59,569 bases of DNA, from contig JAEYYB010000139.1 in the NCBI GenBank assembly GCA_023430975.1, positions 1 to 59,569 on the forward strand, read 5' to 3'. Below are positions 1 through 13,200 of this stretch, piece after piece. The notes below the pieces were generated by a model. It was not told where the DNA came from and searched no databases. It saw nothing but the letters and a program-made list of their open reading frames with translations. Every line of letters begins with the position of its first letter. Position 1 is the first letter of the stretch. A program made the translations under genes and the position numbers. Origin of the DNA: Bacillota bacterium. Its GTDB lineage: Bacteria; Bacillota; Clostridia; Acetivibrionales; DSM-2933.

Positions 1-1
1 A

Positions 2-109
2 AAAGCTAGGACTTCTGAAACACTTTCTGAGGCATTGGCCATAGCTTTAAAGAATGTAAATGATTTGGATATTAATGGGTGGTTTAAATGTTCAGGGTAT
101 TCCGTATAA
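2..109 (+). pseudogene. C-terminal tail of an IS630-like transposase (partial)
   Basis: An open frame enters from the left edge and stops at 107-109. Its last residues (ALKNVNDLDINGWFKCSGY) resemble the usual C-terminus of IS630-family DDE transposases, which end in a W-F-x-x-C-G-Y type motif. Only about 35 codons are visible, so neither completeness nor the catalytic residues can be judged. The family call rests on this short motif alone. Confidence 0.45.
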
Positions 110-191
110 TATATCAATTTGCTGTAAGCGATGAAGTTATAAGAGAATTGTAATTTGTTATGGAAACTAGAAAATAATCTATTGAGGAGAA

Positions 192-229
192 GGGGCATAA
201 GAAGCTTTTGCTAAAGGCCCTTATGCCCC
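192..229. terminator. 10-bp perfect hairpin, possible terminator
   Basis: GGGGCATAAG (192-201) pairs perfectly with CTTATGCCCC (220-229), and a shorter internal GCTTT/AAAGGC pairing extends the stem. It lies between the transposase tail and the end of the minus-strand regulator operon, so it may terminate either. No clear T tract follows on either strand, which weakens the call. Confidence 0.4.
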
Positions 230-329
230 ATAATGAAATAACAAATTTAACGTTAGATTTATATAAGGGAAACACTTTTAGTACGAGTTTATAAATAATG
301 TTTGAGGAAATCTTAAAGATCAACAACTT

Positions 330-950
330 TTACTTAAGCCCCTTCCGTTTAACCTTCCGAACCGCTTCTTGGCTGCTCTTGACCCCAAGCTTTTTGAAAA
401 TCCCCTTAATCTGTTTTTTTATAGTATTCTCACTTTTCATCAAAATTTTCTGCAAATCAGCTCTTGAATGCCCCTTTTCAATAAGTCCATACACTTCCTT
501 TTCTGCATCGGAAAGCAACATCAGCTGTTCTTGTTCCTTCAAACGGGCGTATTCTTGTAGCATGACATTAAGCGGAGAATTATCATTAAGGCAATTTCTA
601 ATAACACCTGGAAGCTCCCGGTAGTTATCTTTGCTCATGTAATTCACGGCTCCTGCAGTAAATGAGTTTTTTATGACATCAACATCATTGATACAGGTTA
701 GCATCAATATCTTTTTATTGCGAAACTCCAAAATTTCTTGGGCAGCATTGATACCATCATAATTATCACCAGACAAATTTATATCCATAAGAATAATATC
801 AAAATCTATGCTTTTTGCCAGTTTAACAGAATCAGCTTTAGAGGTGGCAGTACCTACAATTAGGAAATCGTCTTCATTACTAAGGAATTTGGTGATAGTT
901 TTCATCCAATCAGTATCATCTTCTACTACAATAATTCTAATCTGATCCAT
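330..950 (-). CDS. NarL/LuxR-type response regulator
   Basis: Two-component response regulator of 206 residues. The N-terminal receiver domain (about 1-125) has the acidic pocket E10-D11-D12, the phosphoacceptor D56 in ILMDINLS, and the conserved Lys in YMSKDN. A C-terminal helix-turn-helix of the LuxR/NarL type covers about residues 145-206 (SDAEKEVYGLIEKGHSRADL... ENTIKKQIKGIFKKLGV). Phosphorylation by the adjacent kinase should control DNA binding. A GGAGG site lies just upstream of the start, in the 12-bp gap after the kinase gene, so the two are co-transcribed and very likely a cognate pair. The target genes cannot be read from the sequence. Confidence 0.93.
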   Translation of the reverse strand: MDQIRIIVVEDDTDWMKTITKFLSNEDDFLIVGTATSKADSVKLAKSIDFDIILMDINLSGDNYDGINAAQEILEFRNKKILMLTCINDVDVIKNSFTAGAVNYMSKDNYRELPGVIRNCLNDNSPLNVMLQEYARLKEQEQLMLLSDAEKEVYGLIEKGHSRADLQKILMKSENTIKKQIKGIFKKLGVKSSQEAVRKVKRKGLK

Positions 951-962
951 ATAAAGCCTCCA

Positions 963-2348
963 TTATACTTCAACGACTTCAAAAACACTTTTCTTATTAA
1001 AGGTCAGAAATACCGATGTACCTTCGCCTACCCTGCTGCTAATATCGCACTTCCCTCCGTGATAAAGCATCACGTTATAACAGTAAAAAAGGCCCAGGCC
1101 AAAATTAAGATCGTTTTTCTTGGTTGAGAAGAATGGATCGAATACACGGTTAATAGTATCTTCCGGAATCCCTTTTCCATTGTCGGTAATACTTATAGCA
1201 ATACCTCTGTTTTGCGTCCTGCTAAAATCTATTATGATTGTTCCGTTTGGTTCCATAGCATCAATCGAATTTTTCAGAATATTGATCAAGGCCTCTTTCA
1301 AATGGAATTCATCACACTTTAAAATTGCATCAAACTCCATATCTTTTATCACAGTTACGTTTTTAGATAAAACTAAAGGGTTAACCATGGTTAATGCTTG
1401 GTTTATAATATCCATAATAGAATTTTGGGTTGGACTAATAACAATATCCTGCATCTGTTCCTGAAATCGTTTAACTATTTCAATCAAGTGATCAGCTGAA
1501 ACAGATATTATATGAATATCCTCATTAAGTGATTTCTTAAGGGTTTCAAGCTCATTTGCTTTTTTGACACTGGTTTTTATATTATCTATACACATGGTTA
1601 TTTTCAATATACCGTTTTTAATAGAATGATTCAGTTGGGCGGTTCCTGAAGAAAAAGCTTTAAAAGCATTATCCAAGCAGTATTTTTCAATTTTAAGTTT
1701 AACTCCTAATGCACCAAATTTAACTGCGTATATTATGAATAGGAAAAACACAGTTCCTACCGTAAACACTTGGAAACGCCATGCGTCTTTGATATCGATT
1801 AACCCAAAAATATAATTAAGGAATGCAGTAAGCAATGTTATTGGGCAAAATAATATGCATACCAGAAGTTTTTGTTGCTTGATTCGCAGGTTGGTTTCTT
1901 TAAAATATTCCTTGAATATCAAGTAGTTACCGCAGAATATGTATGGTACTACCCAAACACAAAGGTATACATAATTGGGCTTAAAATACGGGACTATTTG
2001 TTGGGCAAAATAGCCTATTAATGCTGGGATTGCAAGAATCATGCTAAAGTGTTTATTAATTCTGTCTGAGCGTTTTTTGAATGAGTTTGAATAATGGACT
2101 GCATAAACTAAGAATGAATATGGTGAAAACTGATGTGACAGTGTAAAAATGAATGAGTCAAGTATTGTTATCCAATATTTTAGTTGACCTGTAAGCATTG
2201 GAATTACCGCTTCTTCAATATAAGTCCCAAGCCCTGCACAACCTGAAAAAAATGCAACCAGGCTGCACCAGACATTTACCTTGTTTTTAGGATTGCTGAA
2301 AAATAGCATTGCAGACATTGTCCAAAGAAAAATACAGATAAAAAGCAT
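963..2348 (-). CDS. Membrane sensor histidine kinase
   Basis: Histidine kinase of 461 residues. The first roughly 215 residues form six or seven hydrophobic segments without an obvious large extracellular domain, so sensing may be in the membrane. An H-box-like LNHSIKN follows near residue 240, then a helical dimerisation region. The C-terminal HATPase domain has the N box (ALINILKNSIDAM), G1 box (DNGKGIP), F box (FDPFFSTK) and G2 box (GLGLF). It sits between an alpha/beta hydrolase gene upstream (42-bp gap) and the response regulator downstream. The signal is unknown. Confidence 0.92.
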   Translation of the reverse strand: MLFICIFLWTMSAMLFFSNPKNKVNVWCSLVAFFSGCAGLGTYIEEAVIPMLTGQLKYWITILDSFIFTLSHQFSPYSFLVYAVHYSNSFKKRSDRINKHFSMILAIPALIGYFAQQIVPYFKPNYVYLCVWVVPYIFCGNYLIFKEYFKETNLRIKQQKLLVCILFCPITLLTAFLNYIFGLIDIKDAWRFQVFTVGTVFFLFIIYAVKFGALGVKLKIEKYCLDNAFKAFSSGTAQLNHSIKNGILKITMCIDNIKTSVKKANELETLKKSLNEDIHIISVSADHLIEIVKRFQEQMQDIVISPTQNSIMDIINQALTMVNPLVLSKNVTVIKDMEFDAILKCDEFHLKEALINILKNSIDAMEPNGTIIIDFSRTQNRGIAISITDNGKGIPEDTINRVFDPFFSTKKNDLNFGLGLFYCYNVMLYHGGKCDISSRVGEGTSVFLTFNKKSVFEVVEV

Positions 2349-2390
2349 CTATTTCACATCCTAAAGATGTTCTTATTTCATTGCAATGTT

Positions 2391-3341
2391 CTAAAGGTTC
2401 TTATCTTTTATAAACAATAAGGACTCATGTAATATCTTTTTCTTATAGATTATAAGTCCGGAGTGTCCAATCTTATATAAAATTCTTTTTGGCTTATTCC
2501 AGGCTTCCCATAATCTATCAGTATCTTCTATATGAACATATTTGTCATATAATCCGCTGAATAATAGGATATTCTCTTTTGGTATAATAGGCATACGTAG
2601 GCTCGGATTAAAAATGTCCCATTTCTGTTTTAGTTTATCATAATCAAATGAATTGGCAACAAAATCCTTTTTTAAGTACCTGCCAGGAATAGTGTACCAT
2701 GTTGAATACGACATACTGTTTGCGTAAAACGCAGATATAAGTGCATCTATGTTTTCCTCAGCGGTTGCAGTTAAATTGGTTATAAAACCGCCAAGGCTGA
2801 TACCTGCAAGTACAACCTTTTGGTTGATGCTTTTAAGGTAACAGATGAGTGCCCGAATATCTGACACTGCTTGTTTTACTGATAACAGGGTTCTACCTAT
2901 ATCAGTGCTGATCATTAATTCGCCGCAGTATTCTGAATCAATTCCTGCCCTAGGATTATGAAATGGTAAAGATATAAAATACACATCATAACCATTTTCC
3001 AGAAAACCTTCTAAAAAAATATCTGATATTGCAGAATAGTCTTTCATTCTCCAGCCGGGTACTAAGACTATTGACTTTGATGCCGGTTGAGTTGGATTTT
3101 TATAATAAAGTCCATGGACCAATTCATTGCATTTGTTGTTGTCAACTTTGCTTTTGAAGGTATAAGAGTATATTGTTGGTTTATCAGTTGGGTTAAGAGT
3201 GATTATTGGGACTGAAGGTTTTTTGTAGAAGTTTGTTATGTCAATGTTTGAGTCGGTTGAAAAGTGTGATTTGGAGCTTCTTTCTCTATGAAGAAGTTCC
3301 AAGGATATGCAGTCGATTATGTATGAGAATGCTTTGTTCAT
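2391..3341 (-). CDS. Alpha/beta hydrolase
   Basis: Predicted serine hydrolase of 316 residues. It has the nucleophile elbow GISLGG with Ser as nucleophile, an oxyanion-type segment LVPGWR, a likely acid in FSGLYDKYV and a C-terminal His in KIGHSGLI. The layout is reminiscent of the ABHD18/DUF2048-type alpha/beta hydrolases, but this subfamily call is tentative. No signal peptide is evident, so it is probably cytoplasmic. It is the first gene of the minus-strand operon with the kinase and regulator. An enzyme heading a two-component operon may make or remove the sensed compound; that is speculation. Confidence 0.8.
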   Translation of the reverse strand: MNKAFSYIIDCISLELLHRERSSKSHFSTDSNIDITNFYKKPSVPIITLNPTDKPTIYSYTFKSKVDNNKCNELVHGLYYKNPTQPASKSIVLVPGWRMKDYSAISDIFLEGFLENGYDVYFISLPFHNPRAGIDSEYCGELMISTDIGRTLLSVKQAVSDIRALICYLKSINQKVVLAGISLGGFITNLTATAEENIDALISAFYANSMSYSTWYTIPGRYLKKDFVANSFDYDKLKQKWDIFNPSLRMPIIPKENILLFSGLYDKYVHIEDTDRLWEAWNKPKRILYKIGHSGLIIYKKKILHESLLFIKDKNL

Positions 3342-3391
3342 TTGGTTACTCCTGTGTGGTTGTGTATATAGTTGATTTTAGCATAGATTGA

Positions 3392-4257
3392 GGAAAACAT
3401 AAAAGTTAATTTGTGGCAGGGCGAGATTTGTAAAAATAGGTGCAAGCAAGTACTTTATGAAAACAGGACGTTTTTTATTTTTATTACTTGGAAGTTACAT
3501 ATCTGATATCTATATAAAATGTTTTAAGATGGGGGTGTTGTTTATGAGTTGTGATGGAAGAATGATATTGACATTGAGTGACACTGATGATACAATACAT
3601 ATGTAACTATAGAGTTACAAGCGACTGATATGAGGGAAGAAGTCTGAAACCAGTTATAAAGAATGATATACAATAAATACTTTTATTTTTTGCGTTTTAA
3701 ATACATAATTGCTTTCGGTTAGTAGACTTATGTTATTTATTACAGATTATAAATGACTATGTAGAGCTATTAATTTACATATTGGGTGGAAAAGATGATT
3801 CTTATTAGATTGGTTGGGTATATGGATTGTAATAAATGTGATTTTATGAGAAGAATAAGGGGAGAATAATCATAGTTCGATAATAATCATGTACTGTATT
3901 AATGTAAAAAATCATAAATTATTGTAAAATTCTATTGAATTTACTTTTGAAACCATATATAATTTTTATGTAACTCCAAAAAAAGGTCCAATTATCTATT
4001 CTTAACTAATAATGTTATGAATCTTAGACAATGGTTAAACCTTTTCAATCTACCTAAGTAGCAGTTAAGTAACATGTTTTCAAAATGTAAAAACTAAATT
4101 TCTTTATATTTAAGTTAGTTGGTAATTTATAATCAAACAATTATGCTTGGATTATTTGCTTGAAAGTTAAACTTTTTTTCTAGCAAACTTTCCTATGCTT
4201 ATTATATATATTTATCCAAAACGTTATGTTAATTTAATTTTAAAGGGAGGAATTATG
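3392..4257. other. Long AT-rich intergenic region upstream of the giant toxin gene
   Basis: About 860 bp separate the divergent hydrolase and the giant gene. I see no convincing gene. A 20-codon frame at 3544-3606 (MSCDGRMILTLSDTDDTIHM) has a G-rich stretch 5-9 bases upstream and could be a small peptide, but nothing else supports it. The rest is AT-rich and probably holds the promoter and leader of the toxin gene. Confidence 0.4.
4245..4250 (+). promoter_or_regulatory. Ribosome binding site that decides the toxin start
   Basis: GGGAGG lies 7 bases before the ATG at 4258 and 4 bases before the ATG at 4255. The frame is open back to an ATG at 4195, but that start has no Shine-Dalgarno sequence and would put about 20 extra residues before the Lys/Arg-rich signal peptide start. 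The ATG at 4258 or 4255 is therefore preferred. Confidence 0.8.
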
Positions 4258-7200
4258 ATGAAAAGAGGCAAGAAGCTTGTATCAGTACTTGTATTGATAG
4301 TATTCCTTACTCAAACCTTTTTTTCAAATAGTATGATTAACATCAATAGCACTTTTGATACGGGAGGTAGTGTAATTGATTCTTCTGAAGGTAGTGTAAT
4401 TGAGTCCAATGTAGTTAAAGAAACGGTCAGTACAGTACCCAAGTCGACTCCTACATATTCGGCTACACGAAATGGAGAGGTTGTCGACGGAGAAAATATT
4501 ATACCTAAAAATCAAAATACAAGCAATATAAACATTTCAGAAAAAGCAATGCAAAGTAAGAAAAGAGTTATTGTTAAATATAGGAATCCAAATAATAAAG
4601 ATGCTGTAAAACAAGGTATTGCTTCCAAAAAGCAGGACCGTAAAGTTGAATCAAAGAGCCTTAATAAATTTTTAAAGATGGAGGCTCTTGAAATAGAAGA
4701 TACGGACAGAATGGAAGCAATTTTAGAAGAACTAAAGCAAAACAATAACATTGAATATGCTCAGCCTGACTATGAGCTAGAAACATATCTAATACCCCAA
4801 GATGATAGGTTTAATGAACAGTGGGGATTATCAAACACTGGACAAGCTGTAAACGGCCAGGTAGGAAAAGCCGGAGTAGATATTAATGCAATAAGTGCAT
4901 GGGATTTTACCACAGGCTCGGACAATGTGACTGTTGCAGTTATAGACACTGGTGTTGACATAAATCACACAGACCTTTTAAATAATATATATATAAATAC
5001 AAAAGAGCAGGTAAACGGCGTTGATGATGATGGTAATGGGCTAGTAGACGATATCAAGGGCTGGGATTATGCAAATAATGACAATGGTGTATATGACTCT
5101 GATAGTCTGGATGCACATGGAACTCATATTGCCGGAATAATTGCTGCTGGATTGAATAACGGAGGTATTTCAGGAATAGCCCCCAATATAAAAATACTAC
5201 CTATTAAGTTTATAAATGGAAATACAGGATACACTTCTGATGCAATAAAAGCAATTGAGTATGCAAAAGATATGGGAGCAAGTATTGTGAACTGTAGTTG
5301 GGGCGGAAGTCAATACAACCAAGCATTAAAGGAAGTCATGGAACAGAGCGGTATGCTTTTTACATGTGCCGCAGGTAATAATGGTACAAATTTAGATTTA
5401 AGCCCGATATATCCAGCATGTTTTGATTTATCCAATATCATAACAGCTTCTGCAGTGAACAGTAACGGACAACTCGCATTTTTCTCATGTTTTGGTTCAA
5501 AGATAAATGTTGTAGCTCCAGGAGTAGATATATTAAGTACACTACCAGGCAATAAGTACGGTTATATGAGCGGGACCTCGGTGGCAGCACCTTTTGTTGC
5601 AGGTACAGCGGCCCTTGTTAAAAACACTTACGGGGCACTGACGGCTCAAGATATTAAAGCTAGAATATTAAACAATGTTACAAAGATTCAAATCCTAATG
5701 GGTAAAGTGTCTTCGTCAGGAATATTGAATTTAGCGGCAGCACTCTTAAACCAAGGCTCTTCAAGCGATATTCAGCCGAGCACAGGGGTTGATCCGACAG
5801 CAACAGTTACTGCAAATGCTACAGCTACCCCTACTCCGGGGAATGAAGCGGAACTTGCATATGATACATCTGCTGAGGGAAACAATAAAATACCAAAGCC
5901 AATTATAGCTTCAGATAACCTCTTCATAGATGCAGTTGTCAACAACCATATTTCAAAGATTGCTCCAAGTGGTAACGGAATTGAAAATTTGAGTATAAAC
6001 AGGTTAAAGGAGAAGTATATTACTGTAGTATGGACTACTACAAAGAAAGCCAATACCGAATTCCTGTATGGTAAGACACAGAATCTTAATAAGAGCTACA
6101 AATATGGAGGCCTTTCAACTAAACACCAGGCTACAGTTAGAATAGACAATATTAATGATATAAACTACTATATGGTTAAATCAGTAACAGCTGATGGTAC
6201 AGTGTTAAAAACAAATATAAGAGCAGTAAAGGACGATATTACCGATTTAGGTGGCAAAGACTCTTTTGTGAGTGTTACCGACAGTATATATACTAGCAAA
6301 ATAAATGCACAACATGTCTCAATACAAAGTTATATGGAGGATAACAATTCAAACCATTCTTTTGATTCTGCTCAGGCTATTTCACAAGGCACTGTTTTTG
6401 GAACCATGCAACAAGAATCAGAAGAAGATTACTATGCAGTCTACCTAGAGTCTGGCAAGAATTACAAAATAAAACTAAAAGGAATAGTACCAGAAGACGA
6501 TTACGATATTCACTTTTTTGGTTCTTCGGAAGAATACATATGGAGTTCATGCAACTATGACAATTTGGATGAAGAAATCAATCATACAGCTCAATACTCA
6601 GGAACTTATTATGTACAAGTATTATGTTATGATTATGATATTGGTGCAGCTAATCATAATTACCAACTTGACGTATATTCTGATGATAGTTTACCTGATT
6701 TATACGAACCTAACGACAGTAGTATTATAGCAACACCTGTTACTAACGATTCGGTGACAGAGGCAACTATTAACGTAACCACTGATGAAGACTGGTACGT
6801 ATTAGATACTGACAAAACGGGGAAAATAAGTGTAACAATGAAGAGCATTCCTTCAAACTGCGATTATGACATTGAAGTATATTACGAAAATAGCTCAAAT
6901 CTATTGCGTGGCTCATATGCCAGTAGCAACCGTAATGAGAAAATCGACTACCTTATAAACACACCTGGAAAATATTATATCAGGGTTTATCCATTTGGAG
7001 GAACAAAAAATCCAGATGATTCTTATGAGATGAAGGTTGGTGTATATACTCCGGACCAGTATGAGGTAAGTGATGATATCTTTAATGTAAATATATATGG
7101 CAATCCAACAATAAACCTTAATAGTTATATATATGCAACCGTTGATAACCAAGAGGATGTAGATTATTACAGGTTTGTAATCAGTGAGGATACCAAAGTA

Positions 7201-10200
7201 GGTATATGGCTACAGAATATACCTTTGGAAAGAAACTATAATTTGTCTTTGTATAGGTTTGAAAATGGAGAACCTGTGGAAAAGGTATTTTCGAATCAGC
7301 AAGGTAATCTTGATGAGTCTATAGTCAGCCAGCTTTCACATGGAACATATTTTATAAAGGTGTATTCTTCTTTGGGCTATTCCGATACAGACAACTATAG
7401 GTTGAGTTTAAGTGAGAGCCCGGGAGATGTTAGCTTGACCTTTGATAAGACTAACGCTTCAGTAGACGAAATAGTTACTGCAACAATCAGACTTAATAAT
7501 ATAAATGAATTGGCTGGTTATCAGATAAATTTGAAGTATGATCCTCAAGTAGTCAAGCCTGTTCAGGAGGATCTCAGCGATTACAATTCCGATACAATAC
7601 CATCAGGAAGAACTTTTATGTCAAATAGTGCTTACTCTCCTTTTGTAATTGCATCAAACGAACTTGAGAAAGGAGTTTTGAATTTTGGAGCATGCTATCT
7701 TGACATTGATTCTTACAGGGGAAATGGTGTAGATGAGAAGAGTGGAATTATTGGAGTTATCAAATTCAAGGTGTTGAAAAATAATCAGATTCAATTAAGG
7801 TTTGAGAATTCAGAATCCTTGTATAGCGGTAACTGCGGAGTAAGTCTAAATAACTGGAATGGTTATAGGATTAGAAGTGGATTTATTATTAACCAACCCC
7901 AAATTGTGAATGAAGGTTTGCCTGTAAATCCAAGCAACTTATCTAGTTATAGTACTACTGATATTGAGACACAAGGTTTAACCCAACAAGTATCCACTCT
8001 GGTATGTAAAGTTTCAGGATATGTTTTACCTGATTTGACAAGCAGTTTTGCTGATATAAAACAGGGGTTTAAAATAACATTAATTAATCAAGCGACTAAA
8101 GCAAAGGTTGAGACACTTTCAGATATAAATGGTTACTTTCAGTTTAATAATATAACTTCAAACAACTATACAGTAGAAATTACAAAGGGATCATATCTTA
8201 AAAGAGTATTAAAGGATGTTGTAGTATTTTTAGGAGATACAAGTATTTCCACGCAGGAAGAGCCCATTATGATGTGGGCTGGTGATATTCCTATTCCTAG
8301 AGAAAACAGCCAGGAACTCCAACAGGATAACAACATAAATATAGCTGATATTGTATTTATGGCAAAAAGCTTCAATAGTGCTGCTGGAGATTCAAATTAT
8401 AATATCAATGTGGATTTAAACATGGATAATGCCATTAATATGGCAGATGTCATGATTATAGCAATACGTTTTAATAAGAGTTCGAATAGTTATCCTAAGT
8501 TTGAGAACAAATTATTTAAAGATGAGGAGGTCGACATATTAAAAATAGAGAATGGAACATTGGATTTAAACGGGCATACATTAACGGTTAACGGTGATGC
8601 TATTATTACAACTGACCCGAATGGTGCAAATATTAATATTATATCAACTTTAAACATCAATGGTGGAAGACTTTATGTCGGTGGAAATCTTATTATTTCA
8701 CAATACGGCAGACTTTATATGCGTAATCCCAGAGACTATATTTTAGTTAACGGCAGTTTTATAACAGGTTCAAAAATAAATCATGCAACAAATGCAGGAA
8801 CAGAAGGTGTGAATAGATCAAATCTTTCAGATGGCGTACTTGAAATAAAAGGAGATTTTATTCAAAATTCAAATAATAATTTAGATATTAACGGATTTAC
8901 TGTGTCTGCAGGTGACCCTTATAACTTTAACTGCAGCGGAAGACATAAAGTTATAATGAACGGTATTAATAAACAAAAAATAGTATTCGATAGAACACGT
9001 GTAAATATAAGAGACGGTAAAATAGTACAAAATGATCAATCTTACTTTAACACGCTTGTTATTACAAGACCACTGGTATCAGGATATGAGTTGAAGCTGC
9101 AGAGTGATGCCACCATTGCCTGGCTGAACCTGGACGAGCAGTTATCAGGACTTGTTGGGGATACTGAGAATATATCAAATTATCAAACGGCTGAAAAAAC
9201 GAGTGCACCAGTAGCTACTGTGGGAGCAAAAATTTATGTATTCGGTGGATATAATGGAACTTATTATTTAACTGGAATTGATGAACATGATCCTGTAGCA
9301 GGTTCTTGTGTAAAAAACAAATACACATTGAATGTGCCTAGAAGTAATGCTGCTGCTGTAGCTGTCAATAACAATCAAATATATGTTATTGGCGGAGAAA
9401 ACAATATTACAGGACAAAATACAAATGGATTTGTAAATAAAGTTGAAGATTTCTCAAATGTAACAGGAGCTTCAATAATGTCAAATGTTGATCCCGTTAC
9501 AAGCATTGATAAATGTATTATGCCATCTCTTAGGTCTAAAACAGCAGCCGCAGCAGTAGGAAGCTGTATATATGTGATAGGTGGAGATGAATATAACCAG
9601 AGTGCCGGGAGAATTGAAATCAGTGATAAAGTTGAAGTTTTTGATGTGGAAAATAGAGAGTGGAAAACTGGATTCACTCCAATGCCTACGAAGAGAAGCG
9701 GCGCTACTGCTGTTTCTTTGGATGGATATATATATGTAATAGGTGGATTTGACGGTAGCAAATACCTTGATACAGTTGAAAAATATGACCCGGTATCAAA
9801 TTCATGGACAACATGCACAGATATGAGTCAGAAAAGGGCGGCATTGAGTGCAAGTGTAGTAAATGGAAAGATATATGCAATAGGTGGATTTAACGGTACT
9901 GATCATTTGGCAGTAGTAGAAGAATATAATCCGCAATCGGAAAATCAGGTTGGAGAAAACCCATGGAGGAGTCGTAAGCCTGTAGTAGATCCTTTAAATA
10001 AGAATAAAGAGGAACCTAGAAGTTCATTTGGTACGGCAGTTGTATATAACCAGATATACCTGTTGGGCGGAGAGAATAAGAATGGTTATGTTACGAAACC
10101 ACAAAAATACCTTACTATAGTTTTGCCTGGACAGACACTTTATACAGGAGAGCTACATGATTCCTTCTCCATGTATTCAAGCGAGAGCAGGTTCTTAAAG

Positions 10201-13200
10201 GGTGATTATGTTTCAGAAATATCGGATATAAAAATAGAATCAACTGGTATTCCCATTGAGCTTACTAGAAAATATAATTCTTCAGATAGGTATGAACAGA
10301 CTGTTGTTGGAAAGGGCTGGAGATTCAATTATGATATGTATTTACAAAAAAAGATAAAGTACGGCAGAGTAATTGCCTCGCTTTTGCATATCAGACAGGG
10401 AAAAAGTACAAAAACCAACATTTTGGCTTCGGCATACAGAGGGGCTGTATTGGAATTATCATTAAAGAGTGATGGAACACCTGAAATATATATAAATGAG
10501 GGAATAACATGGTGTAAAGTAAAATGCTTGAAGGATAAAAGTGGCAATTTCCTTGAGACATATGCTGCAATTAGAGATTCAAAAAATACCTTTATAGAAA
10601 TAATTGATCAAGGAATGGAATTTAAAAATGGACCTGGTTCCAGTATATATTTCGATGGTAATGATTCAAACTTCAAATCACCTTTTGGTTGTTATGATTT
10701 ACTTAAAACCAAAACTAGCGATCAGGAATATATTCTTCTGACAAACGATATGACAAGATACGGGTTTACTAGAGCTGAGAATGCTTATACCTTTAGACTT
10801 AGTTGGATTGAAGATAAGTATCAAAACAAGATTACTATAGGGTATGACTCAGCTTATAGAATTAACAAAGTAAGTGATAAGGAAGGTAGATCGTTAACAT
10901 TTGACTATACTACTACAGCTGGTCAGTTAAAAGTGACAGATGGAAAGAGAAATGTTGTATACTTTATTAACGATAGCACAGGTAATCTTGATAAAGTATT
11001 CAACATGAATGATAAGTATATTTATTATACATATATGACTGAACAAGATGATAAATCAGATGATAAGAAGAATGTAAATAAATTGACCGATATATCTATA
11101 GACGATAGGAATAATTTAAACCAGAAGAGTAAGGTCTTGACAAACTCGTACAATGAAGTTACTGGAAGACGCTATAAGGAAACCACATATCTTGATTACA
11201 ATGACACTGTAGGTAAAGTAAGGTACTGGATTTGTCTGGACGCTTTAGGGGATGAAAATTCAAGTGATGACAAGGTTATTGGTACGATTGAAAGACATTA
11301 TAATGATGAAAATAATAACAAAACCGTAACAAAGTATGACAACTATTTAAAGCTTCCTGTAAGCGAACAGTATCCTGATGGAAGTAAGGTAGAATATGTT
11401 GATCAAATAAAATATAATGGAACATGGTATGATACCAGCAAATTAACAAAGGCTGACTTCGATAAGATATCTTCAAACAGGGAAACAAGGAAATATGTTA
11501 AAGACCGCTATGGATATACGACTTTATCTGAAGTGGATATAAACGGAAATCCTCGTAAGGTTACAAACAAGTTTATTGATTCAGACGCAAATCATAAAAT
11601 AGATAGCAATGTTTTATCAACCAAGTACCTATATGATTACAGCTATGACAGTACCAATTTTAGATTGATAAATAATTTAACTAAAGAATGGAAGCAGTTT
11701 GAAGGTACGAACGACAATGGCTTGGTTGAAGAGGGCGGATACACTGAATATATTTATGAAGGTACATATAGAGAAAAGCTTGCAAGAGTTGCAAGCAGAA
11801 TAAGTTATGGTAATACTTCCATTTATCAGGAGGATAATAGCCTTGTAAGGAAATATGACCAAAATGGCATAACCAAGCAGTGGACCAGTGAAACAAATGC
11901 GGAATTTAGCGGTGAAAAAGGCATAAAGTCTAATAATGCCGGTGATTATGTTGAATTTACATTTACGGGCATAGGCATTAGATGGTTAGGATTATCAGAT
12001 AAAAGCAGTGGCAAAGCAAGAGTAATTATAGATGGAGGTGCACCTTCTGTTGTTGATACTTACTATTCTACAAATTATTATGGAAGATTACTGTATGAAA
12101 ACCGTACTTTATCTGAAGAAGAACAATCACATACCATCAAAATTGTTGTTGATGGCACAAAAAACTCGTTATCTAGCGACAGTTTTGTTAATATTGATTG
12201 TTTCCAAGTAATAAGAAAAAATACAAATGGAAGTTCATATGTTTCATCTTATCAGGATAATTCAACAAGCATAAAGTGTTACGACACAAATGGGAATTCA
12301 AAGCAGTGGACCCTTGAATCAAACACTAAATTCAGTGGAGGTACAGTAATAAGTTCAAATGTTACAGGTGACTATGTAGAATTTACATTTGTAGGATCGG
12401 GTATTAGATGGGTTGGTTTCCCGAAAAACGGGATAATAAAAGCACAGGTTAGTCTTGATAATGGAACACCTACCCCTGTTAATATTACTAATGCTTCCGA
12501 TACCACTGCAAGATTATTATATGAAAAACTGCATTTAAAATATGGAGAACATAAAATTAAAATAGCAGTGGATAGCACTGGATATGCAAACATAGATTAT
12601 TTACAGGTAGTAAACAATTTTGCACTAACACTATATCAATATTATAACAATGGGTATTACAGTAGCACATCTTCTAATGATGGTAGTGTAAACGGACTTA
12701 TCAGATCTGTTACAAATCCTGATGGAAAAGTTACTTCTTATACGTATTACAAAAATGGTTACATTTATACAGTAAAAGATCCAGCTAATCAGTCAGTAAC
12801 ACCGGAAAAAGTAATAAAATATATGTATGACAGCATAGGTAGAAAGACTTCCGAAGTAACTCCAATGGGTTTTAAAACCAAATACATTTACAATAATGAT
12901 GATCTTGCACAGTTTAATACAACTAGTGAAACAGCTAATGCAATGATTATTTATGATGAAAAAGGTGATATTACCCAAAGACCTAGGAGTACAATCAAGT
13001 GCAGTACAACCAAAATCATATATGATGGATATGGAAATAAAATTCAAGAAATTACACCCAAGCAGTATGAAAAGAGTCTAGTGGATACAAACAAGGGCAC
13101 AAGTTATGTATACGACTTGAAAGGCAGAGTAATAACGGCTTCAACAATATTAACCGATGATACTGGTAGCAAGATTACCGAGTATGTAACCGAATATACA

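Noticed and set aside
4195..4257. Upstream ATG for the giant gene
   Set aside because: No ribosome site, and it would add about 20 hydrophobic residues before the basic start of the signal peptide. GGGAGG supports 4255/4258.
9375..9818. A 147-codon minus-strand frame inside the giant toxin gene
   Set aside because: It is the antisense of the Kelch repeats, with no ribosome site and a biased composition that mirrors the plus-strand repeats. The plus strand has a continuous domain-rich frame.
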